Below, one piece after another: positions 49,032 through 60,000 of a stretch of DNA of 64,000 bases. The notes below the pieces were generated by a model, which saw only the letters and a list, made by a program, of their open reading frames with translations, was not told the origin of the DNA and did no database searches. The stretch is from Chlorophyllum brunneum. Lineage: Eukaryota; Basidiomycota; Agaricomycetes; Agaricales; Agaricaceae. Position 1 is the stretch's first letter, and the number at the start of each line of letters is the position of its first letter. Made by a program: the position numbers and the translations under genes. Location: assembly GCA_963576785.1 (NCBI GenBank), contig OY756140.1:1240001-1304000 (forward strand), in the 5' to 3' direction.

Positions 49032-49653
49032 TTATCGTATGTCTGTCAATGCATCTGCCATATCCATATCTCGCATGGCTGCTTGAGCTGCCTTGATGCG
49101 TCTTAGCGCCCCCAACACACCCTTCCATGCATCCCTTTCTACCCTCTCCTCTTGCAGACCGTGGTTCACGCGTGAATTTCCGTCTGTTTCAGGTGGAAGT
49201 CCTACGCCGAGAGAAGGTGGAACAAAATTGGGTGATGGGGCGTTGATTGCTGATGGTGCGATGCGTGAGTGACGGATGTGTGCCAATGAAGACCGCAGGG
49301 CGACTTGTACAGCCTAGGCGTCTGTTATGAGCTTTGGAACAGCATGGATAGGGTGACTCACATCGAGGCGTTCGAAGTACTCGCTGACTTCAAGGACGAA
49401 TTGCTCGGATCGTTCCTCGCCCTGAGGCAGCCTATCGTCTGGACCATCTGTCTGTGGGAGTGTGAGGAGGGAGATAGACGATGCGGCGAGGGAAAGGAGG
49501 CGGGTGATGTCCTGTGGCGGATGGTCGTTGTTGGGCACAGCGAGGAGAGGGTGTTCAAAATACCTTTTCTACCTGGCCGAGGGCGTATATCTGCCGTGCA
49601 GTACGGCTTGTGGTCCAGATGGGATCGATTTCTGCCAGCTCCTGGCTGTCCAT
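49032..49653 (-). CDS. MED11: Mediator complex subunit 11
   Basis: MED11 is a head-module subunit of Mediator that pairs with MED22 and contacts TFIIH and Pol II. Three exons encode 173 residues. The start at 49653 gives MDSQELAEIDPIWTTSRTAR, QIYALGQVEK, then after a 51-nt intron DITRLLSLAASSISLLTLPQ and SEQFVLEVSEYFERLD, then after a second intron AVQVALRSSLAHIRHSRIAP. A Pro/Ser linker and a helix rich in Ala/Arg/Met (GVLGALRRIKAAQAAMRDMD) end the protein. The order (leader helix, RLL..A...L, then FxE.V.EYF..L..V...LR) fits MED11. The assignment rests on pattern, since the family diverges fast. It shares a 73-bp divergent promoter with the SEC14-like gene. Confidence 0.78.
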
Positions 49654-49726
49654 GGAGGAGGAGTTTCCGATGACGTAATCCTCATGACGCGCATTCTTGC
49701 TCAGACCTACTCTGACAACGCCTCCC
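49654..49726. promoter_or_regulatory. 73-bp divergent promoter
   Basis: This is the entire spacer between the MED11 (-) and SEC14-like (+) start codons. Both genes must share initiation elements, or their leaders overlap. It contains GATTACGTCATCGG on the minus strand, which includes a TGACGTAA-like CRE/ATF half-palindrome. Confidence 0.5.
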
Positions 49727-50991
49727 ATGGCCAGATCAACTCAGGACGACATACTCCACGAGTTCCGCCAAGAACTCGTCAAAGAGGATCTCTTGCGCAG
49801 CGGAGATTCCATCGGCACAGACGACGAGACTCTCTTGTGTGCACCTACAATCACGTCATACAACAGCTCACCATATCATACTTACTATGCAGGAGGTTTC
49901 TCAGAGCACGCCAATTTGATCTTACGCAGTCCAAGACAATGCTTGCAGAATGCCAACATTGGAGAAAGACTGTTGAAGGCGTTGGGATTGATAGACTATA
50001 CCGTGAAACGGACCCGTTCGACGTTGGTACAACCGCTTCCGCTTCCATCGTTTACTCAGACTCTTTCAGTACCCAGAACGGGAAGTAATATTCCAGTGCT
50101 GGCCGATGTGGTTTCACAAGGTGCGCAAGTTGTGGTAAAAATTTCGTACAGCAAATTTGAATGTGTGCGTAGACAGACAAGGTAGTTAGTTATCCATCAG
50201 GCATGAGATAACAGGCTAAGGACCAGAACAAGAAAGGGCGACCCATCAACGTACAAGTTCTCGGCAGAATGGATCTAGCCAAACTCTACAGAGCCTGCAC
50301 ACCAAAGCGACATTGGGAAATTATACTGGTCAACGCAGAATGCGTAGGTATCACGAGAACGTCGATGACAACAGCGCAACAGCTAATTTGCAGCTCCCGC
50401 GAGAGGTGCTTCCAGGTGCGACCCGTGCAGCCGGTAGGCATATTGGCAATACGCTTGTCATAGCCGACCTCGAGGATTTTGGGCATGTTACTCTCACCCC
50501 CTTCCTTCTAAGCGTACTGATCAAATTCAATCGCACAGTCTGAGTCAGTTTTGGCAGGTCAAGGCCGTCGCCCGGTATTCTTTCCAGATATCCCAGGACT
50601 ATTATCCCGAGACGTACGTCTCTCGCCCTCTCCAAACTGTTCCACGACCTGATTGCTCTCCCGTACAGTAGCATGGGACAGCTCGTGATTATCAATGCCC
50701 CGTCCTCCTTCACTATCATATGGAACGTGATTAGGCCATGGTTATCAAAGGAAACAGTGGCAAAGATTAATGTCCTTGGAAGCGACTACAAACACGCACT
50801 GCTGGAACTCGTGGATGTTAAATCGCTTCCGATTTCGTTAGGTGTAATGTGCTTGTGAGGGTTTAGGCGGATGTGAGTTAAGCGGTGCTGGCCCGTGGCA
50901 GGACGGAAGAAAAGGATGGGGTCCTCGATCAAAGGTTGCGGAAGCGCAGAATGATGTTGTAACGAATGGAATGACAGGTCGGACAGGATAA
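49727..50991 (+). CDS. SEC14-like CRAL-TRIO phospholipid-transfer protein (C-terminal frame break)
   Basis: This probably exchanges phosphatidylinositol with another lipid at Golgi or plasma membrane. The start at 49727 (MARSTQDDILHEFRQELVKE) leads to the CRAL-TRIO N-terminal helices (RRFLRARQFDLTQSKTMLAE). The lipid-binding domain follows over several introns: VIFQCWPMWFHK, KKGRPINVQVLGRMDLAKLY, then LSQFWQVKAVARYSFQISQD, YYPETMGQLVIINAPSSFTI and IWNVIRPWLSKETVAKINVL. After SDYKHALLELVDVKSLPISL the frame hits a stop at 50858. The usual family ending continues in another frame (CACEGLGGCELSGAGPW then QDGRKGWGPRSK) to a stop at 50991. Either a 1-base insertion or 2-base deletion, or an extremely short intron of about 25 nt, is needed. 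The end given assumes the extended form. Confidence 0.8.
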
Positions 50992-51337
50992 GAAGAAGCT
51001 TATCTTCAAGCGTGCAGCGGTGCAAAAACAGGGTATTGTTGCGGCTGAAGAGGGCCGAGTGCGTCAAGAGGGGCGGGCACAGGTCCCGGTGGGCTTATTA
51101 CCCCCGAATATTGTGTATAAATTATGATGCATAGAGTGGTTCCTTGCACAGGGTGAAGCTTGTTAGCTAGTGCGCCGTCAAGGAGAAGGCCAAGTCGAAT
51201 TTTCAATGAATACAGCATATCAATATATCGTACATAGGTAATACACGATCTAGAATTTCTTAACAACCCGCCCGAAACGAAGAGGTAGACAGTTTTCCGC
51301 GAGGGTAGGATCAAGGCCTCCGGGATGCTTTCGTCAT
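50992..51337. other. Convergent 3' flanks
   Basis: A 346-bp spacer between the SEC14-like and HET-C stops. No coding feature was recognised; it is presumably the 3' UTRs. Confidence 0.4.
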
Positions 51338-54300
51338 TCAGTCATCCGAGTGCTTGCGGTGATGGTGGTGGCTATGACCATGCCTCCTTTCCCCATACCC
51401 GTCACCATCATCGTCACGTAGTCCGAGGCGTTCCGCGCCAAATGTCTCGTCGCTGCCGTAGTTTGGGTTGTAAGCTGGATCGCGGTCATTGCTACTCCCT
51501 CGGTACTCCACTGAACGGCCGCCATAGCCATCGTTCGGCCCCCTGTAATCCTGGCTGCCTCCAAACTCTTCCCTTCGACCATCATAGGTCTCATTGCGCC
51601 CATATCTATCGGACTCATCCCGCCCATATGAGGGTGCATACCCTTGACTCTGGTCATTTCCATCGTCGCGCTGGGGGCCATGAGACTGACCGTCGCTATG
51701 TGAACTTGGGTTGTAACCGCCGTACGACTGGCTTCCATCACCATAACCCTCATTCTCCTGGCGCCTGCCCTCTTGGGGATATCCACCGCCATACGATCCT
51801 TGATAAGCTTCTCCGTAACTTGTGCGGTTCTCGTCCTCAGCCCGCCCGCGCAAACCATACTCTTGACTTTCTCGGCGCTGGGAATTATAACTATCCTGGG
51901 AGTAATTGTTGCTGTAATCGCCACTGCGCCCAGATATATTTTCCTGGCCATATCCAACCCTACCGTAGCTGCCCTGTTGTCCGTATCGGCCACTTTCCCT
52001 GGTTTGATCCCCCCTACCAGTATATGTATCACCCGAATACCCGTCACCACGGTTGGAGTATCCACCCCCAGGGTATGTGTCCGCGCCGTCTGAGTACTGG
52101 CTTTTTTGTGCATAGCCTAAATCCCGATGAGTTTCCCGATGAGTTCTGGATTAATGCAACGTGCATACCCTGAGAGGAGCCTTGAGGCCGGATGTAACTA
52201 GTAGCGTAGCCAGGCTCTTCGAAACTCATATCCTCAGATCCGATGCGCTTATTCTTGTGGTCGCGAACGCTTTGCTATAGAAGAAATTCAGCTCAAAGAA
52301 TCCTTGGCGAGAGTGTAAAACACGAACACTGGTCAGCCGTCCAATTACCTGGCCAGCGGTATCAGGGCCCAGTCCACCCAGCCAAGTTTCCATATGTTCA
52401 AACATCTTGTTCTGAATCTCAGAGTTGCCAGTTGCATAATATGGGTGATGGAATGCCTCGAGTATCTGGGATGAACCCGTTAATTCTCATGTTTTTGTGA
52501 CTCGGCGCAAAAAAAGGTTCACAATGTCAAGTACGGAATCTGGATCGCTGTCATCCGACCAAGCCTAGGAGGCGTCAGTAAGGATATCAGGGAAAAGAAT
52601 ATTTCCACTCACACGGACAATCAAATTGACGGCATATTCGACGACGACTTGGGCGATTTTCCCGGCAGGCTCATTAAGAATGAGCGCGAAATGATCCTAA
52701 AACCACTTTTCAGCTAGTGGGCGCCCAGACCGAATTTCGCTGTACCTTGGACAGAAGACTGTGGGAGGGATCAGATGCATCAGGGTCATCAAACACCTGA
52801 AAGGTAGATAATTAAGAATTGAATAAAATCTGAGTTCTTGGGGCGATGAACCTGATATTGATCATCGTTGTTAATCACTGCCTTACTGCCTTCATCCAGA
52901 ACTCCGGACACTTGGGTGATCATTGGCTGCGATGGTATCCCGGGTCAACTAGAGGATTTGTGACGAAAAAAGAGGAACACTGACAACGACGTAAGGGGCC
53001 AGGATAGTGTAGACATCTATTATGACAGGGTGAGATCGCGTGAGTCTCAACGTATACCAGATCACGCACAGGCATTCAGGGCGTTCGTGAACTCATCAAC
53101 TAGTTCACTCAAACCGGGAACCATCTCTATTTTCTCTGTGATATCTCTCATGATGGTATCACGCCATTTCAACAGATCGAATAGTTGACGCTGAACCTCG
53201 GGAGGAGCGACATTGTTTGGATCAAAGTGATAAGCTTTGGATTGTTCGTGTATCTCGTCGCTCTGGCTCATCTTGTCTTCATTTCCACCCACTGGGAGCT
53301 TGTTGAGGATGGCTTTGAAAGCGCTGACGTTGGAGTCCCCTCCTTCAGAAGCCTGAGGAAGTCAGAAGATAGCTCAGTCCAGCGAAGCGACTACTATATA
53401 CCTGGTTCATCTTGTCAGCAAGATCGGTAACGCTAGCTTGACTCAGTTTACTGTGAAGATGTCAGGGATATTTTTCCTGGTGATTACATTCATTTCACTC
53501 ACTCTCCGGCTTCTCCGAGTAAAGAGTGTAAAAAGTCTGCACCTACGAGAGACTGAGTATTGTGCTGGTGGGAACAGAAAACATTGCAAGCTCACCACCG
53601 AAGGTTCCGGTAACGAGAGGAGGTGCAGGACCATTGGGTGTCTCGACGACAACTAGAGAAAAACATTGGTCACCGAGACGATCACATGACGGGGCAACTC
53701 ACCGTTGTCTCCAACGTGACAAAAGACCTCATCATGGCCCATCTTTCTGAGGGCTACTTCGCACCAGTTGCTATGGGCGAGGAGGTCTTCAAGTGTATGA
53801 AGGCCAGTTCCGAGCAAGCGGAAAGCTTCGAAGAGATCGTCATTTTCCTGACCTTCCGCACGGCGGCCATGATCTATGCAAGCTTTCAGAGTGCGGCGAA
53901 TGAAGGCGGTTGATGTGTCCCAGCCCTCGTTTTCTGATGCCATATAGTTCTGTGAAAGTTAAGGTCATACAACTTTCACAATCGCGAACTATATGCGTAC
54001 TTTCATGCCTGTGCGCTCGTCAATTTCAAGTTCACGCTGGTCAACAGGGGGTCGTAGTTTTGGATGAATTTGCCTAGCGTCGCCTTCCTTCTCTGCATAT
54101 CCCCTGACAAAAAAATCAGAACCCTACGGACCAAATTCATCGATTAGGGCACTTAGGGTTGTCGATGTGTTCCTAGGGTCGTCAACTCAATCGGCGACTT
54201 GACGGGTCGATGAGAAGGAACTCACAACGGGGAGGTATACCCCAAGACGGTCCTGAGTGACTTCAAATTCTCGAGAAGCGAAACCAAAGGTCTGAGATTT

Positions 54301-54882
54301 ATGAAACTAGGGAGCGGAATAAGGGTCTATTCACTGACCATAAAGCCCAGGACGGAGATGATCAATGTGATAGTATCTGCCGTTAGCTTGCTGAGTCCAG
54401 CAATATCCATAGCCTGTCAGCCGCACTGAGCATACGATTTGATCAACCAGTTGATCCCATACCTGCGAGTAATCCCGGAGCCAATTTCCCTGCGAAAGAC
54501 GGGATGTGAGAAGGAACGTGAGGAGTAGAACCCGAAGCATACAAAATAGACTCGTTTAACATCCATTTTGCTGAACTTCGCACCTCCAGCAGCTGTCTTG
54601 AGCACCGAAGTCGCGAAGCCCAACAAGCCTCCCCCTAATGCTGGACCACCAGCATGTTTGACTAAGTTTTCGAGGATACTCTCAATATCTCCATGCCTGA
54701 ACGCCTTGTCTAGATGATGACGGTGTGAGCGTTTACAAGGTCCGCATTTGTTACAAGAGGATCTCACCATTTAGATACGCAAAATCGGGGATGTCGCCGG
54801 CGCCGAAGCCATAAGTGGGCGAAGGCGACAAGACCAGAAAAACGGTGAGAACAAGTAAAAAGTGCGTTTGGATCGTAGGCAT
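51338..54882 (-). CDS. HET-C family heterokaryon-incompatibility-type protein
   Basis: This is a homologue of Neurospora HET-C, a nonself-recognition protein; outside the Sordariomycetes its role is unknown. The start at 54882 (MPTIQTHFLLVLTVFLVLSP) is a signal peptide followed by the family N-terminus FGAGDIPDFAYLNG. Then come FRHGDIESILENLVKHAGGP, KFSKMDVKRVYFGNWLRDYS, GLSKLTADTITLIISVLGFM and the core GWDTSTAFIRRTLKACIDHG, LGTGLHTLEDLLAHSNWCEV and VFCHVGDN. The C-terminal third (about 51338-52200) is a Tyr/Gly/Gln/Ser/Arg low-complexity tail ending HGHSHHHHRKHSDD. Many short introns occur; one near 52130 contains a 12-nt tandem duplication. A secreted or membrane-associated location is inferred from the signal peptide. 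Confidence 0.9.
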
Positions 54883-55036
54883 TGTGTGTCGCAGTCGAGT
54901 GGAGAAAAGAAAGACAGGTTGAAGGTGGAGCAACTTGATAACAACGGTGTGGTCAAAGTGATGAGGTCACTGATCATGGTATCATAGATGATAGATTAGG
55001 GTCGTGAAATCTGATATCTAATCTCCACACGCAATC

Positions 55037-56875
55037 CTATAGCTTCCTGGCTCGCTGTGCTTGGTTCGTCAAAACCTGTTTCTGCGTTTTCAGCTCGACC
55101 CCAAATTTATCCTTAGTTTCCCGTTTCTCTGCTCTCCTAGTCTGTTTTTCTGCCTTCGACGCTGACTTTCTTGCCATTTTATCCTCTTTGTTTTCGTTTC
55201 GAGGCCGAGAAATTGTTACGTGCTTGTAAGCTAGATGGACTGCATTGATGAACCACAACTACGCTTGCAGAAGAGCCATGACACACCTGTTCCTGTACCC
55301 GATCCCCCCTCAACATCTGTGTGCCGGGACACCCTTGCTCCGACAGTGGTGCTCGGTGGCTCCTTGACTAGGGGAAGCCCTGTTTTTGGGTCGAGATATA
55401 TTTTCGGGGTAGATCTCGGGTTGGTGATGCCTATTATACGGGGGTGATTTTCAAGATTAGAATATGTCGCTGTCAGGGGAAGAATATGGGTGTCACTAGA
55501 ATATCAAACGGTTTGGAACACGCACTCAGAATTGTCTCACAGTCCCATCTGTCTTCTTTACCACCAGTCTCAAGGGCAATAAGATCTTGAACATCATCGC
55601 CTTTGTGGTCGTGAACCCTCACACGGTCATCTTGGTCCAATGCGCGTCGAATTGTGCCTAATTTATCGGTGCCCGTATAACCTTCAATTTTATGTTTCAT
55701 CTTCCTTCCTAGGATCTCGTAGTCATGAAGGAATTCATTAACAATTGCGTCAAAATCTTGGCGTGAGGTGATTACTTCGGGTGCTTCGTCGGGAACTGAC
55801 GGTATCTCTGTTTCATCTCCGACATTATACAGCATTTCCATCACCTAAGAGGGAGGGAGTAAGGAAAAGGACGTGCTAATGTTGGAGAATATACCTGGTC
55901 AAACCGTTTATCGAGCGTCTGGAGAGCTTCATTCCGATACATAGACGAGCTACTCATGCTGTAGCCGGAGGCATCGCTGTTATTCATCGGCCCTCTTCTG
56001 TCTCTGCCGCTGGGAACAGAAATTGTAGGTAGATCTGCAATCGTGTCGCCGTCTTCAGATGTAAACTCATCATCACTGGCTAATTCCTGTTTGCAGCTCG
56101 CCTGGTTCTTGAAGAGGATGAATCTCTTGTTCCAGTCAAGCTCGTTTGTCTGGCTCTTAACCTCGCCGCCTAGTCCGAAACCTTCATCCTTCATGTCATC
56201 AATGCCACTTTCATCGAATTCAAATTGTACATCATCATCACTTTCCCGTTCACCGTCTTCTATCAGCTCTCCAAAAAAATCGTCCGTCAGTTCGTCGTCC
56301 ACGAAAGCGTCGTCTTCCAGGGCTTCTAGAACTTGTCGAAGATGAGGGTTCATATCCGGCTGAAAACCTGCAATGCTTTCTGGGATTGCCTGTTGAGATT
56401 CATAGTTCCGTGGAAGCTCTGAGGTAGAGGGTAGAGCTTCCTTTGGTAGGAACAAGCTATCCATCTTTTCCTTGCCTTTGGTTTTATTCTGTGGCGGAGC
56501 TTCGATCAGGATGCTATCTACACCATCTTCCTGGATTCCGACTGCTCGGAGGTGTTGCATATAATCGTATTCCGTGTCATCATAATAGACACCGTAGAGT
56601 GCAGCTTCACCGGTATTTCTCCCTTTGTGTTCGATGTCTTCGGGAGAAAGTAAAGTTTCGAGATCTGCACGAGATTTACCCTGTCGTTTTTGATCAGAAC
56701 CAAGCTTGATCTCGGGACTGGGTGTGCAAGCCTTTTTGGTATTTCCCCTCTCAAATGACTTGAGAACATGCTGGTTAGCCTCTGGATCATGTATCAATGG
56801 GTCTCTCTGTGATCTGTGGACGAGCTGGAAATGTTTTGCGCCTGGTTGGCGAAAGATAGATTTCCTGGGCGACAT
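55037..56875 (-). CDS. LTV1: Ribosome biogenesis factor LTV1
   Basis: LTV1 binds pre-40S particles and is released by CK1/HRR25 phosphorylation during cytoplasmic maturation. The start at 56875 (MSPRKSIFRQPGAKHFQLVH) leads to RSQRDPLIHDPEANQHVL and, further on, YDDTEYDYMQHLRAVGIQED, typical of the family. An acidic middle (DDAFVDDELTDDFFGELIED) follows, then DWNKRFILFKNQ, the conserved MYRNEALQTLDKRFDQV, MLYNVGDETEIPS and FDAIVNEFLHDYEILGRKMK. After introns come ENHPRIIGITNPRS and a basic end (KSASKAEKQTRRAEKRETKD ... RARKL). The stop is at 55037. The domain order matches LTV1 throughout. Its start is about 175 bp from the divergent TAF2 start region. Confidence 0.93.
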
Positions 56876-57050
56876 GGATGTGAGAAAGCAAGGTCAGAAT
56901 GGTTACATAATCCTATACACTGTGCCTCTGGTTGGTACCACCACCTCCAGCGACGCTGTTTCTGCTTGCTCCCTCTCTTTCTCGTTATCCACTCACAATC
57001 AACCTGTCTACATTTCAGACCCATTTCTGGTTCTTTATAGGCCTTATCTA
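56876..57050. promoter_or_regulatory. Divergent promoter, LTV1 / TAF2
   Basis: A spacer of about 175 bp between the LTV1 ATG and the proposed TAF2 first exon. The exact right limit depends on the unresolved TAF2 start. Pyrimidine-rich sequence runs toward TAF2. Confidence 0.4.
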
Positions 57051-60000
57051 TGGACGCGCGTATCAGCCTCCAACGCGAACACGTTCGCCGTGGTTTCTCT
57101 ATATACGTCTCCTTTACCGTCTTATTGTGCTTTTGCCCAGCTGACACGCATTCTTGTATATACTAGTCACCAGAAAGTCGTTCTTGAGATTGATTTCAAT
57201 GGTAACCTTTGGGTATGTGGTCACAAAATTCGTTATGACGATGAACTCTCAATTACATGGCAGGGTTATACCGAAGTCACTGTTATCCCGACGAGCAGCG
57301 AGCTGAGGACGATCCACCTTCACTCGAGACAATGCAGTTCGTTTCATTTCACCGGGGGGATTTCACAGAACTCACGACCATCTAGCTGTTCATAACGTCA
57401 CTATTGGTGGTCACCAAGCCGATTTTGTTCACCATGATGCGATGGCTAACATTAACATGGGGAGCTCCAACGAGGCTCTTGATTGCCATAAGCACCCAGA
57501 GTTGAAGAGAAAGGTGTATTCTGCATTGCAGGAGAGTGACGAAGGAGACCTTTCCATCGCGATTCCGAAGGAGGTGTCATTGAAGCAGACCTCGTCGATG
57601 AGTGTTGTTTATAACGACGGTGTGCTTTCCTTCATTGTCTGTCTGAGTCGTGTCCCAATCTTCATCCTAGGCGCTACCCCTGAACCGTCCACTCCCAGTG
57701 TCCTTCAAGGACAGACTATGCTCGAATACTCCGCTATCGTGGTCAATATTGCATATAGCTTGCGCAACCCTGTTGACGGTGTGGAATTTGTGTTACCCAC
57801 CGACAATCACCCTCATGTAAGTCCCTGATAGCCTCGGCGTGAGATTGGACGTTGAAACGTCTGCTACAGAGAGTTCCTCACGTATATACTACACCCTCGT
57901 GTCCGGATGCGGCACGGTGCTGGATTCCTTGTATCGATAATTTGTGGGAGAAGTGCACCTGGGAATTTGAGTTTGTCGTTCCTCGGTACTTGGAAGAGGT
58001 TGATGACTGCGATGACGTCGACACCAATGAACTGAGTCCCACAATTGTGCTGTGCAGTGGTGAACTGGTTGAACAGGTATGTTTCCTTCCAAATTATCAA
58101 ATGACCTTTGCTCAGTGTGCCACGCAAGGTCGCCCATCCATATAATTCCAATAAAACCATTTTCCTCTTTTCGCAGGCAGTCCCAACATCTGTCCAACAC
58201 ATTGCTTTCGCAGCTGGACCTTTCCACCTGTATTCGATTTCCCCCGATAGTGCAGCGGATGAGGCACCCGGCACCTCTCAGCCGCTCATGTATGCCTTCT
58301 GCTTACCTGGACAAGAGCCGTTCCTCAGGACGTCGACATCATTCTTGCGCTCTGCCATGAGCTTTTACGTTTCCGAGTTCGGCTCATACCCTTTCAATTC
58401 TCACAAACTTGTCTTTGTTGACCAGCTACCCACGCAGCGTTTCGACAGTGCATCCCTGTCCTTGGTCAGCCTTGATGTACTCCATGGAGAAGATGCAATT
58501 GAGCAGGCTGTGGAGACTCGTCAGACTCTAAGTCATGCTCTTGCTTGCCAGTGGGTCTGTATCAACATCATACCCAAGACGTGGTCGGATCTTTGGTTGG
58601 TGAATGGGTTAGCACTCTACATCACTGGTCTCTTTACGCGCAGGTTGTTTGGCAATAATGATTACCGCTTCAAGCTGAAGAAAGACATGCAACGTGTTTT
58701 GGAATGGGATGTTGGCAGCATGCCGCCGATTTGTCAGCCTCAAGTTCTCGATCCCCCGGATGCCGCTACACTTCCATTTATCAACCTTAAGGCACCTTTG
58801 GTCCTTCACATCCTTGATCGTCGGCTGGGCAAATCCGGAACTTCCCTTGGCCTCAGTCGTGTTCTTCCCAAGCTCTTCCTCTCAGCAATCAGTGGCGAGC
58901 TCCAGAATAATGTTCTCTCGACCCATGCCTTCCTTCGTATGTGTCGAAAGGTTAGTGGAGTCGATCCGCGGAGTTTTGCGGAACAATGGATATATGGTAG
59001 TGGATGCCCATCCTTTGGCTTCTCGGCGTCTTTTAACAGGAAGAAGATGGCTGTCGAAATTACAATGCGCCAGGAGGCCCCAGCGTTCAAGGCCATGGAG
59101 ACCAACCAAGTCTCCAAGGCTCTTATGAAACCTGTTCCTTTCTTCGAGGTCAGTCCGTATGCATAAACATATATCTAGTCCTCAATCTTACGTATTGTAA
59201 TGTAGGGCCAGATGACGATACGCATACATGAAGCTGATGGGACACCGTACGAACATGTTCTTGATATCCGAGCGCCCTTCAAACGTTACGAGGTTCCCTT
59301 CAATACCAAGTACAAGCGTGTTAGGAGAAACACCAAACGCTACCTGGCCCGTCAAGCTGCCGCCCAAGCGGCAGCAGAAGGCGATGCAGAAGCAGCTGAA
59401 GCTATGGGAATGATTGACATGGGATTTGGTTTAGAGATCTGGGAGAAGGAACAAGAACGAGAGAATTGGAAAGTCGCAGACTGGACGGAAGAGGATGAAG
59501 CTGTAATGAGTGGTGCGACCTATGAGTGGATCCGTATGGATGCCGATTTCGAGTGGATTTCCAGCATTAAATTCGACCAGCCGGATTTCATGTGGGTGTC
59601 TCAACTTCAGAGAGATAGGGATGTCGTAGCTCAGTTGGAAGTACGTTGACATGATCCTGTATTTGCGATTACTCTGACTGGTTGCACCCTAGGCGCTACA
59701 TGCTCTAGCCGAAAAACCTACCGCAATCGTTTCGAGCACGTTGACGAAAACAGTGCTCGTCTCCAACTATTACTACCGCATCCGTTGTGAAGCCGCCCTC
59801 GCTCTTGTGACAGTGAGTCGGTGACTATATCTATTTTAACATTCTGTTGACCTCGAGTAGTGTGCGATACGGCGGTTAGACTTCCTTGGTCTATTCCATC
59901 TCTTCAAATTATTCCTCCGTTATTGCTATGAACCCGAGGATCTCAACCAGGACTTATTCACCCACAATTATGTGCCAAAACCCAATAATTTTTCTGACCT

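Noticed and set aside
52120..52160. Tandem CCCGATGAGTT repeat as a possible recombination site
   Set aside because: A single short duplication inside a HET-C intron; best explained as slippage.
51325..52173. Long plus-strand open frame (282 codons, His/Arg-rich) and a 259-codon minus frame
   Set aside because: Both are out-of-frame shadows of the low-complexity HET-C tail, whose repeated codons leave other frames open.
55235..55447. 70-codon plus-strand frame
   Set aside because: Antisense to an LTV1 exon (ITNPRSTPKIYLDPKTG region).
56706..57395. 229-codon continuous plus frame as the TAF2 N-terminus
   Set aside because: Its first half overlaps LTV1 and its promoter, and the frame reads through clear introns; only the SHQKVVLEIDF part is TAF2.
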